From Actinocorallia longicatena (lineage in GTDB: Bacteria > Actinomycetota > Actinomycetes > Streptosporangiales > Streptosporangiaceae): a stretch of 64,000 nt of DNA. Position 1 is the first letter of the stretch. Each line of letters starts with the position of its first letter. A program made the position numbers and the translations under genes. Location of the stretch: the NCBI RefSeq assembly GCF_039534125.1, contig NZ_BAAAUV010000008.1, positions 248,001 to 312,000 on the forward strand, read 5' to 3'. Below, one piece after another: positions 24,308-31,487 of this stretch. The notes below the pieces were generated by a model. It searched no databases. It was given only the letters and a program-made list of their open reading frames with translations, and had not been told where the DNA came from.

Positions 24308-24655
24308 TCAGCCGAGGGCCTTCGCGACGGTCTCCGGGTCGCGGGCGACATGGGCGCGGCCGTCGTCGGTGATGACGATCGGGCGTTCGATCAGGGACGG
24401 GTGTCCGGCCAGGATCCCGATCCACTTCGCGCGGTCGCGGGGGGCGTTCCTGAGGTCGAGGTCCTTCGCGATCTGCTCGCCCATCCGGGTGATGTCCCAC
24501 GGTTCGGCGCCAAGCTTGGTCAGGACGGCCTCGAGCTCCTCGGCGCTCGGGGCGTCGTCGAGGTAGCGGCGCTCGGTGTAGGCCACGCCGGCCTCGTCGA
24601 GCGCGGTCTTCGCGGCGCGGGACTTCGAACAGCGCGGGTTGTGCCAGATCTCCAT
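24308..24655 (-). CDS. ArsC/Spx-family thioredoxin-fold protein
   Basis: A 115-aa arsenate-reductase-like protein. It has the N-terminal single-Cys motif HNPRCSKSRAAK, the RYLDDAPS strand, and the C-terminal segment IERPIVITDDGRAHVARDPE typical of ArsC/YffB. Arsenate reduction with glutathione or mycothiol is possible, but no ars transporter or regulator is nearby, so a general reductase role is as likely. TAGGGT six bases before the ATG suggests a leaderless mRNA. Confidence 0.88.
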   Translation of the reverse strand: MEIWHNPRCSKSRAAKTALDEAGVAYTERRYLDDAPSAEELEAVLTKLGAEPWDITRMGEQIAKDLDLRNAPRDRAKWIGILAGHPSLIERPIVITDDGRAHVARDPETVAKALG

Positions 24656-24716
24656 GCTCCGACCCTACCGAGCTCCGATCCTGCCGACCCGGCCCGGGCG
24701 GCCGGGCTCCGCGCTC

Positions 24717-25181
24717 TCAGGCGATCTCGGCGGGGGTGCCGGCGGTGAGCCTGAGCAGCTCGTCGTAGGTGGTCGGGAAGACGGTGTGCGGGTGGCCGGC
24801 CGCCGCCCAGACGACGTCGTGGCGGGACAGCCACAGGTCGACGAGGGTGCGGATCGGGGCGGGGTGGCCGAGAGGGGCGACGCCGCCGATGGGCTGTCCC
24901 GTCGCCTCCCGGACGAACTCCGGTGTGGCCCGCCGGACCGACTTCGCGCCGACCACCGAGGCGGCCAGCAGGGTGTCGACGCGGTGCGCGCCGCTGGTCA
25001 GGATCAGGAGGGGGGCGCCGTCGGCGTCGAACACCAGGCTGTTGGCGATCGCCCCGACCGGGCATCCGAGCTGGTCGGCGGCCTCCTGTGCGGTGCGGGC
25101 CGAATCGGGGAGCTCGACCACCTTCCCGGACGCTCCCAGCTCGGACAGGAGCGCGGCGACGGTCTCGGCGTTCGCATGCAT
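24717..25181 (-). CDS. YbaK/EbsC-family aminoacyl-tRNA deacylase-like protein
   Basis: A 154-aa protein of the YbaK/ProX editing family that hydrolyses mischarged aminoacyl-tRNA in trans. Seen: GCPVGAIANSLVFDADGAPLL split by a turn, the Lys in VVGAKSVRRA, and TGQPIGGVAPLGH. I start it at ATG 25181 (MHANAETVAALL) because TAGGCT lies seven bases upstream on the minus strand; longer in-frame extensions lack family sequence. Confidence 0.88.
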   Translation of the reverse strand: MHANAETVAALLSELGASGKVVELPDSARTAQEAADQLGCPVGAIANSLVFDADGAPLLILTSGAHRVDTLLAASVVGAKSVRRATPEFVREATGQPIGGVAPLGHPAPIRTLVDLWLSRHDVVWAAAGHPHTVFPTTYDELLRLTAGTPAEIA

Positions 25182-25280
25182 GATCGGCAGCCTAACCATG
25201 CCGGGAAGTTTTGTCAGACCCGTTTGTTCTACTCGGTAACACCCGGTTGAGCTGGGGTTGCGACACGTCGATCGAACACG

Positions 25281-25338
25281 TTGACGAATGGAGCGGCCCC
25301 GGGTTACCTTGGGGACATGTCGAACCGGTGTTCGACAT
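25281..25338 (+). promoter_or_regulatory. Promoter with LexA (SOS) box for the HEPN gene
   Basis: TTGACG (25281-25286) and TACCTT (25305-25310) are 18 bp apart. Just downstream, over the expected transcription start, is TCGAAC-CGGT-GTTCGA (25320-25335), identical to the mycobacterial LexA consensus TCGAAC-N4-GTTCGA, with the symmetry continuing to ATG...CAT at 25317-25338. LexA bound here would block transcription until DNA damage. Confidence 0.85.
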
Positions 25339-25522
25339 GGTGCGGGACTCGCGGACCGCACTCGGGCACCAAGGCGAGGTGGAGGCAGCGCAACCGCCAG
25401 CTCGCTCCGGCTCGGGCAGGGGGAGGGGAAGCCCTTTGCCCGGGCCGGTCACCCGGGGAGCGAACGCGAGGTTCGTTCCAGGTGGAGCCAGCCGGCCCCG
25501 CTTGGCCAGAAGGAGGCCAGCA

Positions 25523-25960
25523 ATGACCGTGCATCCGATGCCCCCCATGCCGACCCGGCGGGTCGCCCCTACAGCACAGAGCATGCTGCGCGTCTCGCGC
25601 CAGCTGCTCGCCGATGCGGCAGAGGCGACGCACTCCGGCGTCCGCTACTCCACCGCCCACCTCGCGGCCCTCAGGGCCGCCGCCGCGGTCCTGACCGTCC
25701 GCGAGCACATCACGGCCCCCCGCCGCGGCAAGCCGCGCACGGCCTGGGCCCGGCTCCAGGACGCCGAGCCGCTCCTCACCGAGTGGGCCAACTTCTTCGC
25801 CGCGGGCGCCGACAAGCGCGCCGCCGCGGAGGCGGGCCTGCCCAACGCCGTCACCCAGGCCGAGGCCGACGACCTGCTCCACGACGCCGAGGTCTTCGTC
25901 ACCCTGGTCGAGGACACCCTCGGCATCTCCACCCAGCAGTCCCTCCCCCTGACGGGCTGA
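25523..25960 (+). CDS. SAV_6107-family HEPN domain protein
   Basis: A 145-aa helical protein. The middle resembles the SAV_6107 HEPN family (SRQLLADAAEATHSGVRYS, AALRAAAAVLTVRE, WARLQDAEPLLTEWANFFAAGA split by turns). An AAGGAGG site stands 8 bases before the ATG. From memory, in Streptomyces family members lie beside the imuB-dnaE2 mutasome genes; here that neighbour is absent, but a LexA box in the promoter fits a DNA-damage role. HEPN domains are often RNases, but no RxxxxH motif is evident, so activity is unknown. The 5' leader is about 205 nt. Confidence 0.8.
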   Translation: MTVHPMPPMPTRRVAPTAQSMLRVSRQLLADAAEATHSGVRYSTAHLAALRAAAAVLTVREHITAPRRGKPRTAWARLQDAEPLLTEWANFFAAGADKRAAAEAGLPNAVTQAEADDLLHDAEVFVTLVEDTLGISTQQSLPLTG

Positions 25961-25969
25961 CCCCGGCGG

Positions 25970-26120
25970 GCCCGGCTCGGCGGGTGAAGTGGAAGAGGCC
26001 GCCGACCAGGGCGGAGGCGGCGAAGGAGTCGTAGAGCTCCCCGGCGGCGGTCGTCTCGGCGGTGTGGACCGGCACGCCGCGCTCGGTCGTCGCGGACCAG
26101 TTCGTCGCGGGCTGGTTCAG
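25970..26120 (-). other. Start-less coding-like stretch after the MTHFR-like gene
   Basis: On the minus strand, one frame (first codon 26120-26118) runs about 50 codons with essentially only G or C in third positions and protein-like sequence (NQPATNWSATTERGVPVHTA, then ETTAAGELYDSFAASALVG and GLFHFTRR). It has no start codon of its own and is one frame off the gene that ends at 26117. It may be a frameshifted C-terminal extension or the remnant of a lost gene. I could not assign a family. Confidence 0.4.
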
Positions 26121-26917
26121 CGTGGGGAGGCCTGTCCGGAGCCGCGCGGGAAGTCGGGCTCCAGCAGGGCGGCGAGCTGGCGGTAGCGGCTGACGGGCAC
26201 CAGATGGACGCCGTCGAACGCGCCGGACTCCCGCAGCGCCAGGACCTGCTCCCGGGCGGCCCGCACCCCGGCGTCGCGGTCCGCGGCCACGGCCTCCACC
26301 AGGGAGGCGGGGATGGAGATGTCGGGGATCGTCGCCGCCAGGTTCCCGGCCATGCGGGGACTCGCCAGGACCATGACGCCCGCGTAGACCGGCTGGTCGG
26401 TCCGCAGGGAGTCGCGCCAGCGCAGCAGGGCGTCGTTGTCGTAGCAGACCTGGGCGAAGACGAAGTCGGCTGCCGACTTGAAGGAGGGGAGGGGGCGCAG
26501 GCCCGAGGTGACGCCCAGGCGGAAGGGCGCGGTGCCCGCGAAGGCGGGGTCGTCGGTGGCGGCGCGCGCCTCCGCCAGCATCGTGCGCACGTTCAGGTCG
26601 CCGGTGCGGTTGCCCGCGGTGGGCTTGTCGCCGTAGACGAACAGGAAGCGCTGGACTCCGTAGGCGGCGGCGGTCAGCAGGTCGCGCCGGAACCCCAGCA
26701 GGTTGCGGTCGCGGGAGTTCAGGCAGGCGATCCCGCGCGCGCCCATGGCCTGCACCTCGTGCGCCACCGCGACGCTCGAGACCGTCGCGCGGCCGATGTG
26801 GTTGTCCGGGATGAGGAACGAGTCCGTGACGGCGCTCAGCACGCCGATCTGGTGCCGGACCCGGGTGAGGTCGGGGCGCGTGGGCGGCTCGATCTCGCAG
26901 ATCACTTCGAAGGCCAT
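26117..26917 (-). CDS. Methylenetetrahydrofolate-reductase-like protein
   Basis: A 266-aa TIM-barrel protein related to MetF but not equivalent: it begins FEVICEIEPPTRPDLTRV (catalytic-Glu-like EIEPP), has DSFLIPDNHIGRATVSSV, GIACLNSRDRN, FLFVYGDKP and DFVFAQVCYD. It belongs to the MTHFR-like group found in one-carbon or C1-transfer clusters; substrate unknown. TAGATT lies six bases before the ATG on the minus strand, so it is likely leaderless. The end may be frameshifted (see the stretch at 25970-26120). Confidence 0.82.
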   Translation of the reverse strand: MAFEVICEIEPPTRPDLTRVRHQIGVLSAVTDSFLIPDNHIGRATVSSVAVAHEVQAMGARGIACLNSRDRNLLGFRRDLLTAAAYGVQRFLFVYGDKPTAGNRTGDLNVRTMLAEARAATDDPAFAGTAPFRLGVTSGLRPLPSFKSAADFVFAQVCYDNDALLRWRDSLRTDQPVYAGVMVLASPRMAGNLAATIPDISIPASLVEAVAADRDAGVRAAREQVLALRESGAFDGVHLVPVSRYRQLAALLEPDFPRGSGQASPR

Positions 26918-27005
26918 GCGATCAATCTAGACGCCCCGAGGGCATCCACTTGGTCCGCATTTGAGGCGCTTCTGCCTACTGTGGCCAGCGAAGGGGGAGG
27001 ACACC

Positions 27006-27395
27006 ATGGACATCTCACAGATTCTCAACCTCGCCAAGGACCCGCAGATCCAGCAGATGCTGAAATCGGTGATGGGCGGCCTGAGCGGCGGCCAGGGAGG
27101 GCAGGGCGGGCAGGGCGGAGGCATCCAGGACCTGCTCGGGAAGCTCACCGGGGGAGGCCTCCAGAGCCAGGTCGACTCCTGGGTCGGCAAGGGGGAGAAC
27201 CAGCCCGTCACCGCCCAGCAGGTCGAGTCCGCGCTGGGCACCGACACCCTGAACAAGGTGGCGCAGGACTCCGGCATGTCGCCCCAGCAGGCGGCCAGCG
27301 ACCTGGCCCAGACGCTGCCCACCGTGGTCGACAAGGCCACCCCGTCCGGTTCCGCGGACGATCTCGGGAAGGTCCTCGCGGGCCTCTTCCGCTGA
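27006..27395 (+). CDS. YidB/DUF937-family protein
   Basis: A 129-aa protein with a Gly/Gln-rich low-complexity segment (GGQGGQGGQGGG, about residues 27-40) followed by the YidB-like region: LLGKLTGGGLQSQVDSWVG, NQPVTAQQVESALG and a helical end. Function is not established for the family; it is likely cytosolic. GGGGGAGGA stands 5 bases before the ATG, and TACTGT further upstream may be a -10. Confidence 0.85.
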   Translation: MDISQILNLAKDPQIQQMLKSVMGGLSGGQGGQGGQGGGIQDLLGKLTGGGLQSQVDSWVGKGENQPVTAQQVESALGTDTLNKVAQDSGMSPQQAASDLAQTLPTVVDKATPSGSADDLGKVLAGLFR

Positions 27396-27406
27396 CGGCC
27401 GTGTCC

Positions 27407-27437
27407 GTGGCCCGGCCCGCTCGGCGGGCCGGGCCAC
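27407..27437 (+). terminator. Terminator after the YidB-like gene
   Basis: A perfect 14-bp stem (GTGGCCCGGCCCGC, 27407-27420, complement 27424-27437) with a 3-nt loop begins 12 bp after the stop codon. Confidence 0.85.
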
Positions 27438-27444
27438 GCGCGTA

Positions 27445-27477
27445 CACGGTCGCCGCCCGTGCACGGTCGCCGCCCGT
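27445..27477. repeat. Two tandem copies of a 17-bp unit
   Basis: CACGGTCGCCGCCCGT occurs at 27445-27460 and 27462-27477 with one base between, immediately beyond the terminator. The rest of the 130-bp gap up to the next gene shows no other clear signal. Confidence 0.75.
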
Positions 27478-27567
27478 TCCCGGCCCGCACGGCGGTGACC
27501 GGATCGGTCCGGTGCCGGGCCTGAACGTGCCTGGTGGGAAGGGGCACGCGGGCCGAGGATCGAGGGC

Positions 27568-28089
27568 ATGAGAGCACACCTCGTCATCGACATGCAGGAG
27601 TCGTTCCGCCGGCTGCCGTCCTGGCCGCGGACCTCGGAACCGAGGATCGTCGAGAAGGTGAACGAGCTCGTCGCCGGGGCCCGGCGACGCGGCGATCTGG
27701 TCGTGTGGGTGCTGCACGCCGACGAGGAGCCCGGCCCGTTCGATCCGCGGAGCGGCTTCGTCCGCCTCCTGGACGGCCTGGACCCCCACGACGGCGAGCC
27801 CGTCCTCACCAAGACCGCGCACAACGCCTTCACCACGACCGGCCTCCACCGGCTGCTCACCTCCCGGGGCGTCCGGGAGGTGACCGTCTCGGGGATCAGG
27901 ACCGAGCAGTGCTGCGAGACGACCGCCAGGCTCGCCTCCGACCTCGGCTTCGACGTCCTGTTCGTCAGCGAGGCGACCGCGACCCATCCGCTGCCCGGCC
28001 TCACGACCGCGCAGATCATCGAGCGGACCGAGGCCGTCCTGGCCGGGCGGTTCGCCGACATCGTCACCATCAAGGGGGCGCTATCCTGA
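27568..28089 (+). CDS. Isochorismatase-family cysteine hydrolase
   Basis: A 173-aa hydrolase with the family triad: Asp in LVIDMQESF, Lys in VLTKTAHNAF and Cys in RTEQCCETTARLA. It may act on an amide such as nicotinamide, a ureide or isochorismate; the substrate is not readable. It is 7 bp upstream of a GlxA-type regulator, a common pairing that suggests shared control. Confidence 0.9.
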   Translation: MRAHLVIDMQESFRRLPSWPRTSEPRIVEKVNELVAGARRRGDLVVWVLHADEEPGPFDPRSGFVRLLDGLDPHDGEPVLTKTAHNAFTTTGLHRLLTSRGVREVTVSGIRTEQCCETTARLASDLGFDVLFVSEATATHPLPGLTTAQIIERTEAVLAGRFADIVTIKGALS

Positions 28090-28096
28090 CCGGATC

Positions 28097-28996
28097 GTGA
28101 GGATCGTCTTCCTGCTGATCCCGGGCTTGGAGCTGCTGGACCTGGCCGGTCCCGCGCAGGTGTTCGGGACCGCCGCCGCGTTCGGCCACGACTACACGCT
28201 GGACTACGTCGGCGAGCGGGAGGACGTCCCCTCGGCCCAGGGCGTCACGCTGCGGGCCGTCACCCGATGGCCGGACCTGACGCCCCGCGACCTGATCGTG
28301 GTCCCGGGCTGGAACACCGTCCAGGGCGCCGGGCGCCACCCCCTGCTCGCCGCCACCGCGCGCCGGCTCGCCGCCCACCACGCCGCGGGCGGCACCGTCG
28401 CGAGCGTCTGCGCGGGCGCGGACGCCCTCGGCGCCTCCGGCCTCCTGGACGGCCGCCGCTTCACCACCCACCACGAGCTCCAGGATCTGCTGGCGGCCCG
28501 CTACCCCCGCGCCACCATCGTCAGGGACGTGCTCTACGTGACCGACGACCGCGTGATCACCTCGGCGGGCATCGCCAGCGGCATCGACCTGGCCCTGCAC
28601 CTGGTGGCCGCCGACCACGGCCCGGCGGAGGCCGCCAAGGTCGCCCGTGACCTCGTCGTCTACGCCCGCCGCAACGGCGACGCCGCCCAGGCGGGCGCGA
28701 TGCTCCGGCACCGGTCCCATCTCAGCGACGCCGTCCACCGGGTCCAGGACCGCATCGACGCGGACTTCGCCGCACCGCTGCCGCTGGCCGGGCTCGCCGC
28801 GGCGGCCGGTATCAGCGAACGCACCCTCACCCGCAGGTTCACCGCCGCGACCGGCCTCACCCCGCTGCGTTACCAGCAGCTCCTGCGCCTCGAACGCGCC
28901 GAGCACCTGATCTCCCAGGGGGAGACCTCCGAGGCGGCGGCGCGGTCCGTCGGATTCCAGGACGCCCGGATGCTCCGCCGGCTGCGCGGCCGCTGA
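28097..28996 (+). CDS. GlxA-family AraC regulator (DJ-1/PfpI plus AraC HTH)
   Basis: A 299-aa regulator. Residues about 1-180 form a DJ-1/PfpI-like domain (VFLLIPGLELLDLAGPAQVF, VCAGADALGASGLLDG with the elbow Cys), and about 210-299 an AraC DNA-binding domain (LAAAAGISERTLTRRF, then LERAEHLISQGE). The C-terminus stops soon after the second HTH (DARMLRRLRGR), slightly shorter than relatives. TATCCT (28082-28087) is 9 bases before the GTG start. It probably controls the neighbouring hydrolase. Confidence 0.88.
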   Translation: MRIVFLLIPGLELLDLAGPAQVFGTAAAFGHDYTLDYVGEREDVPSAQGVTLRAVTRWPDLTPRDLIVVPGWNTVQGAGRHPLLAATARRLAAHHAAGGTVASVCAGADALGASGLLDGRRFTTHHELQDLLAARYPRATIVRDVLYVTDDRVITSAGIASGIDLALHLVAADHGPAEAAKVARDLVVYARRNGDAAQAGAMLRHRSHLSDAVHRVQDRIDADFAAPLPLAGLAAAAGISERTLTRRFTAATGLTPLRYQQLLRLERAEHLISQGETSEAAARSVGFQDARMLRRLRGR

Positions 28997-29001
28997 GAAC
29001 G

Positions 29002-29040
29002 CCGCCAGGCCCGGACCATGGAGTGGTCCGGGCCTGGCGG
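29002..29040. terminator. Strong terminator between glxA-type gene and bldD
   Basis: A perfect 17-bp stem (CCGCCAGGCCCGGACCA, 29002-29018, complement 29024-29040) with a 5-nt loop separates the two convergent genes. Confidence 0.9.
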
Positions 29041-29088
29041 GGAGAACCGTGCACACGGGGCCTGGAGGGGGCCCCTTTGAGGATGGGG

Positions 29089-29583
29089 CTAGAAGCTCTC
29101 GACGGCGCGGCGTGCCTCGGGGTCGAGAACACCCCAGTTGATGAGTTCCTCGGTCAGTTCGGCCGGGGACTTGTCGTAGATCACGGCCAGCGAACGGAGG
29201 TCCTCCTGACGGATCGACAGGACCTTTCCGTTGTAGTCGCCCCGCTGGGACTGGATCGTCGCGGCGTAGCGGGCGAGGGGCCCGGCCTTGTCCTTCGGAA
29301 GCTGAGCGAGCCGCTCCAGGTCGATGACGAGCTTCGGCGTCGGGCCCAGGGGGCTCGGCGCGGCGCCGCCGGGGAGCAACTCGTTGACGGGCACACCGTA
29401 GAACTCGGCGAGCTCGTTCAGCTTCTGAACGGTGACGGCGCGGTCGCCCCGCTCGTACGAACCAACGACGACGGCCTTCCAACGGCCACGTGACTTCTCC
29501 TCCACACCGTGTAGGGACAGTCCCTGCTGGGTGCGGATGGCGCGAAGTCTCGCGCCCAGAGCCTTTGCGTATTCAGACGGCAT
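29089..29583 (-). CDS. bldD: Developmental regulator BldD
   Basis: A 164-aa regulator that represses sporulation genes when bound to cyclic di-GMP. The N-terminal XRE-type HTH (LGARLRAIRTQQGLSLHGVE, SYERGDRAVTVQKLNELA) and the C-terminal c-di-GMP domain are both present; the latter has the RxD-X8-RxxD signature as RGD, eight residues, then RQED. I start it at MPSEYAKALG (29583); the open frame upstream has no conserved sequence. It is divergent from pyrR across a 372-bp gap, the same neighbourhood as in Streptomyces. Confidence 0.95.
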   Translation of the reverse strand: MPSEYAKALGARLRAIRTQQGLSLHGVEEKSRGRWKAVVVGSYERGDRAVTVQKLNELAEFYGVPVNELLPGGAAPSPLGPTPKLVIDLERLAQLPKDKAGPLARYAATIQSQRGDYNGKVLSIRQEDLRSLAVIYDKSPAELTEELINWGVLDPEARRAVESF

Positions 29584-29750
29584 CTTTGCGGCCCCCAGGC
29601 TCACTCTCGTCGGACGTTGTCGCTCAGGAGTCCGCACGGCTTGGGAAGCCGACCGACCACCCTGAGTATGGTTACGGACAGTGACGGTAAAACGGAGACG
29701 GCCAAAGGTCAAGCTGTTCGGAAAAATCAGGTCGAATCTGTCACCGATGC

Positions 29751-29765
29751 CTGACCCAGTGCGAG
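29751..29765. promoter_or_regulatory. Possible BldD box in the bldD-pyrR gap
   Basis: CTGACCCAGTGCGAG matches the published BldD pattern nTnACnC(A/T)GnGTnAn except for one fixed base (C for T). It lies 168 bp upstream of the bldD start, consistent with autoregulation known in Streptomyces. The remainder of the 29584-29917 gap is relatively AT-rich and contains CATACT-like -10 elements but no coding frame I trust. Confidence 0.4.
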
Positions 29766-29890
29766 GGTCCCGAGGCCCGCCCCACAGGGCGTCCGCGCGT
29801 TATCCACAGATCTTCGCCGTGGCGTCATGTGACCCCTCTCACCTGCTGTTATGGAAGGAGCACTCGGGACAGGACACAAGATGGGGCTGC

Positions 29891-29947
29891 TACCGTAAAG
29901 GGGACACCACGTCCTTTAAGTCCCGTCCTGTGAGGCGGGGAAGGAGG
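29891..29947 (+). promoter_or_regulatory. pyr leader with PyrR-binding hairpin over the ribosome site
   Basis: TACCGT (29891-29896) may be the -10. The leader then forms CCCG-T-CCT-GTG-AGG-CGGG (29922-29939), whose loop TCCTGTGAGGC fits the PyrR anti-antiterminator consensus UCCNGNGAGGY. The Shine-Dalgarno AAGGAGG (29941-29947) follows immediately. PyrR with UMP bound here would cover the ribosome site, as shown for mycobacterial pyrR. Confidence 0.8.
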
Positions 29948-29955
29948 TTGGCGCA

Positions 29956-30525
29956 GTGACCGCTGCCCAAAACCACGACGAGCCCTACAAGGCCGTCCTC
30001 GAGGCCCCTGAGATCAGGCGGGCCCTGACGCGCATCGCGCACGAGATCCTGGAGCGGACCAAGGGCGGCTCCGACGTCGTCCTGCTGGGCATCCAGACCC
30101 GCGGCGTGACCCTGGCGAAGCTCCTGAAGGCCCGCCTCGAAGAGGTCGAGGGCCTGAAGGTCCCCACCGGCTCCCTCGACGTCACGATGTACCGCGACGA
30201 CCTGAGGATGAAGCCCGCCCGCGCGATCGGCAAGACCGATCTCCCGGCCGGCGGCATCGACGACAGGACCGTGGTCCTCGTCGACGACGTGCTCTTCTCC
30301 GGCCGCACGATCCGCGCCGCGCTCGACGCGCTCAACGACCTCGGCCGCCCGCGCTCGGTGCAGCTCGCCGTCCTGGTCGACCGGGGCCACCGCGAGCTGC
30401 CGATCCGCGCCGACTACGTAGGAAAGAACCTCCCCACCTCGCAGAAGGAGACCGTCAAGGTGCTCCTGGCCGACGTGGACGGACGTGACGCGGTCCTCCT
30501 CGGGCCGAAGGGGGAAAAGAAGTAA
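29956..30525 (+). CDS. pyrR: Pyrimidine operon regulator / uracil phosphoribosyltransferase
   Basis: A 189-aa PRT-fold protein. The PRPP loop is VVLVDDVLFSGRTIRAALDAL; the N-terminal AHEILERTKG and the basic RNA-binding face (RPRSVQLAVLVDRGHRELP) are typical. It represses the pyr operon by binding the leader RNA and may retain UPRT activity. GTG start after a strong ribosome site. Its TAA stop overlaps the pyrB ATG. Confidence 0.96.
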   Translation: MTAAQNHDEPYKAVLEAPEIRRALTRIAHEILERTKGGSDVVLLGIQTRGVTLAKLLKARLEEVEGLKVPTGSLDVTMYRDDLRMKPARAIGKTDLPAGGIDDRTVVLVDDVLFSGRTIRAALDALNDLGRPRSVQLAVLVDRGHRELPIRADYVGKNLPTSQKETVKVLLADVDGRDAVLLGPKGEKK

Positions 30526-31466
30526 TGAAGCGCCATCTGATCTCCGCCGCCGACCTGAACCGCGAGGACGCCCTGCTCGTCCTCGACACGGCGGAGGAGC
30601 TGGCCCAGGTCGCGGGCCGCAGCGTCAAGAAGCTCCCGACCCTGCGCGGCCGCACCGTGGTCAACCTCTTCTTCGAGGACTCCACCCGCACCCGCATCTC
30701 CTTCGAGGCCGCCGCGAAGCGGCTCAGCGCCGACGTGATCAACTTCAGCGCGAAGGGCTCCAGCGTCTCCAAGGGCGAGTCCCTCAAGGACACCGCGCTG
30801 ACCCTCGAGGCGATGGGCGCCGACGCGGTCGTCATCCGCCACCCCGCCTCCGGCGCTCCCTACCGGCTCGCCGACTGGATCAACGGCAACGTCGTCAACG
30901 CCGGCGACGGCACCCACGAGCACCCCACCCAGGCCCTTCTCGACGCCTTCACCATGCGCCGTCACCTCGGCGACCTCGAGGGCCGCAAGATCACTCTGGT
31001 CGGCGACGTCCTCCACAGCCGGGTGGCACGATCCAACGTGCTCCTGCTGTCCACGCTGGGCGCCGAGGTCACCCTGGTGGCCCCGCCTACCCTGCTCCCG
31101 GTGTCGGTCGGCACCTGGCCCTGCCAGGTCTCCTACGACCTCGACGCGACCCTCCCCAAGAGCGACGCGATCATGATGCTCCGGGTCCAGCGCGAGCGCA
31201 TGAACGCCGCCTACTTCCCCACCGTCCGCGAGTACTCCCGCCGGTACGGCCTGTCCACCGAGCGGTTCGCCCAGCTCCCCGAGCACGCGATCGTGATGCA
31301 CCCCGGCCCGATGAACCGCGGTGTCGAGATCGCCGCGGAGGTCGCCGACAGCCCGCGCAGCACGATCGTCGAGCAGGTCGGCAACGGCGTGTCCGTCCGC
31401 ATGGCCGTGCTGTACCTGCTGCTCGGCGGTTCCGAGCCCGCCATCGGCACCGACCTTCCGGCGTAG
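30525..31466 (+). CDS. pyrB: Aspartate carbamoyltransferase catalytic subunit
   Basis: A 313-aa enzyme of step 2 of pyrimidine synthesis, joining carbamoyl phosphate and aspartate. The phosphate loop FFEDSTRTRISFEAAAKRL, the lid Lys in SVSKGESLKDT, DGTHEHPTQALLD and HPGPMNRGVEI are present. No pyrI regulatory subunit gene is in the operon. TAATG overlap with pyrR. Confidence 0.97.
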   Translation: MKRHLISAADLNREDALLVLDTAEELAQVAGRSVKKLPTLRGRTVVNLFFEDSTRTRISFEAAAKRLSADVINFSAKGSSVSKGESLKDTALTLEAMGADAVVIRHPASGAPYRLADWINGNVVNAGDGTHEHPTQALLDAFTMRRHLGDLEGRKITLVGDVLHSRVARSNVLLLSTLGAEVTLVAPPTLLPVSVGTWPCQVSYDLDATLPKSDAIMMLRVQRERMNAAYFPTVREYSRRYGLSTERFAQLPEHAIVMHPGPMNRGVEIAAEVADSPRSTIVEQVGNGVSVRMAVLYLLLGGSEPAIGTDLPA

Positions 31467-31487
31467 AGAGCACTGAGGAGAGATCAC

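Noticed and set aside
25317..25526. Small open frame (69 codons) starting ATG in the LexA box and ending in an ATGA overlap with the HEPN gene
   Set aside because: Third codon positions are not G/C-biased as in real genes here, its ATG is part of the LexA palindrome, and the HEPN gene has its own strong ribosome site. Treated as a 5' leader.
29681..29959. Open frame of 92 codons between bldD and pyrR
   Set aside because: Basic, low codon bias and covering the pyr promoter and PyrR loop; most likely non-coding.
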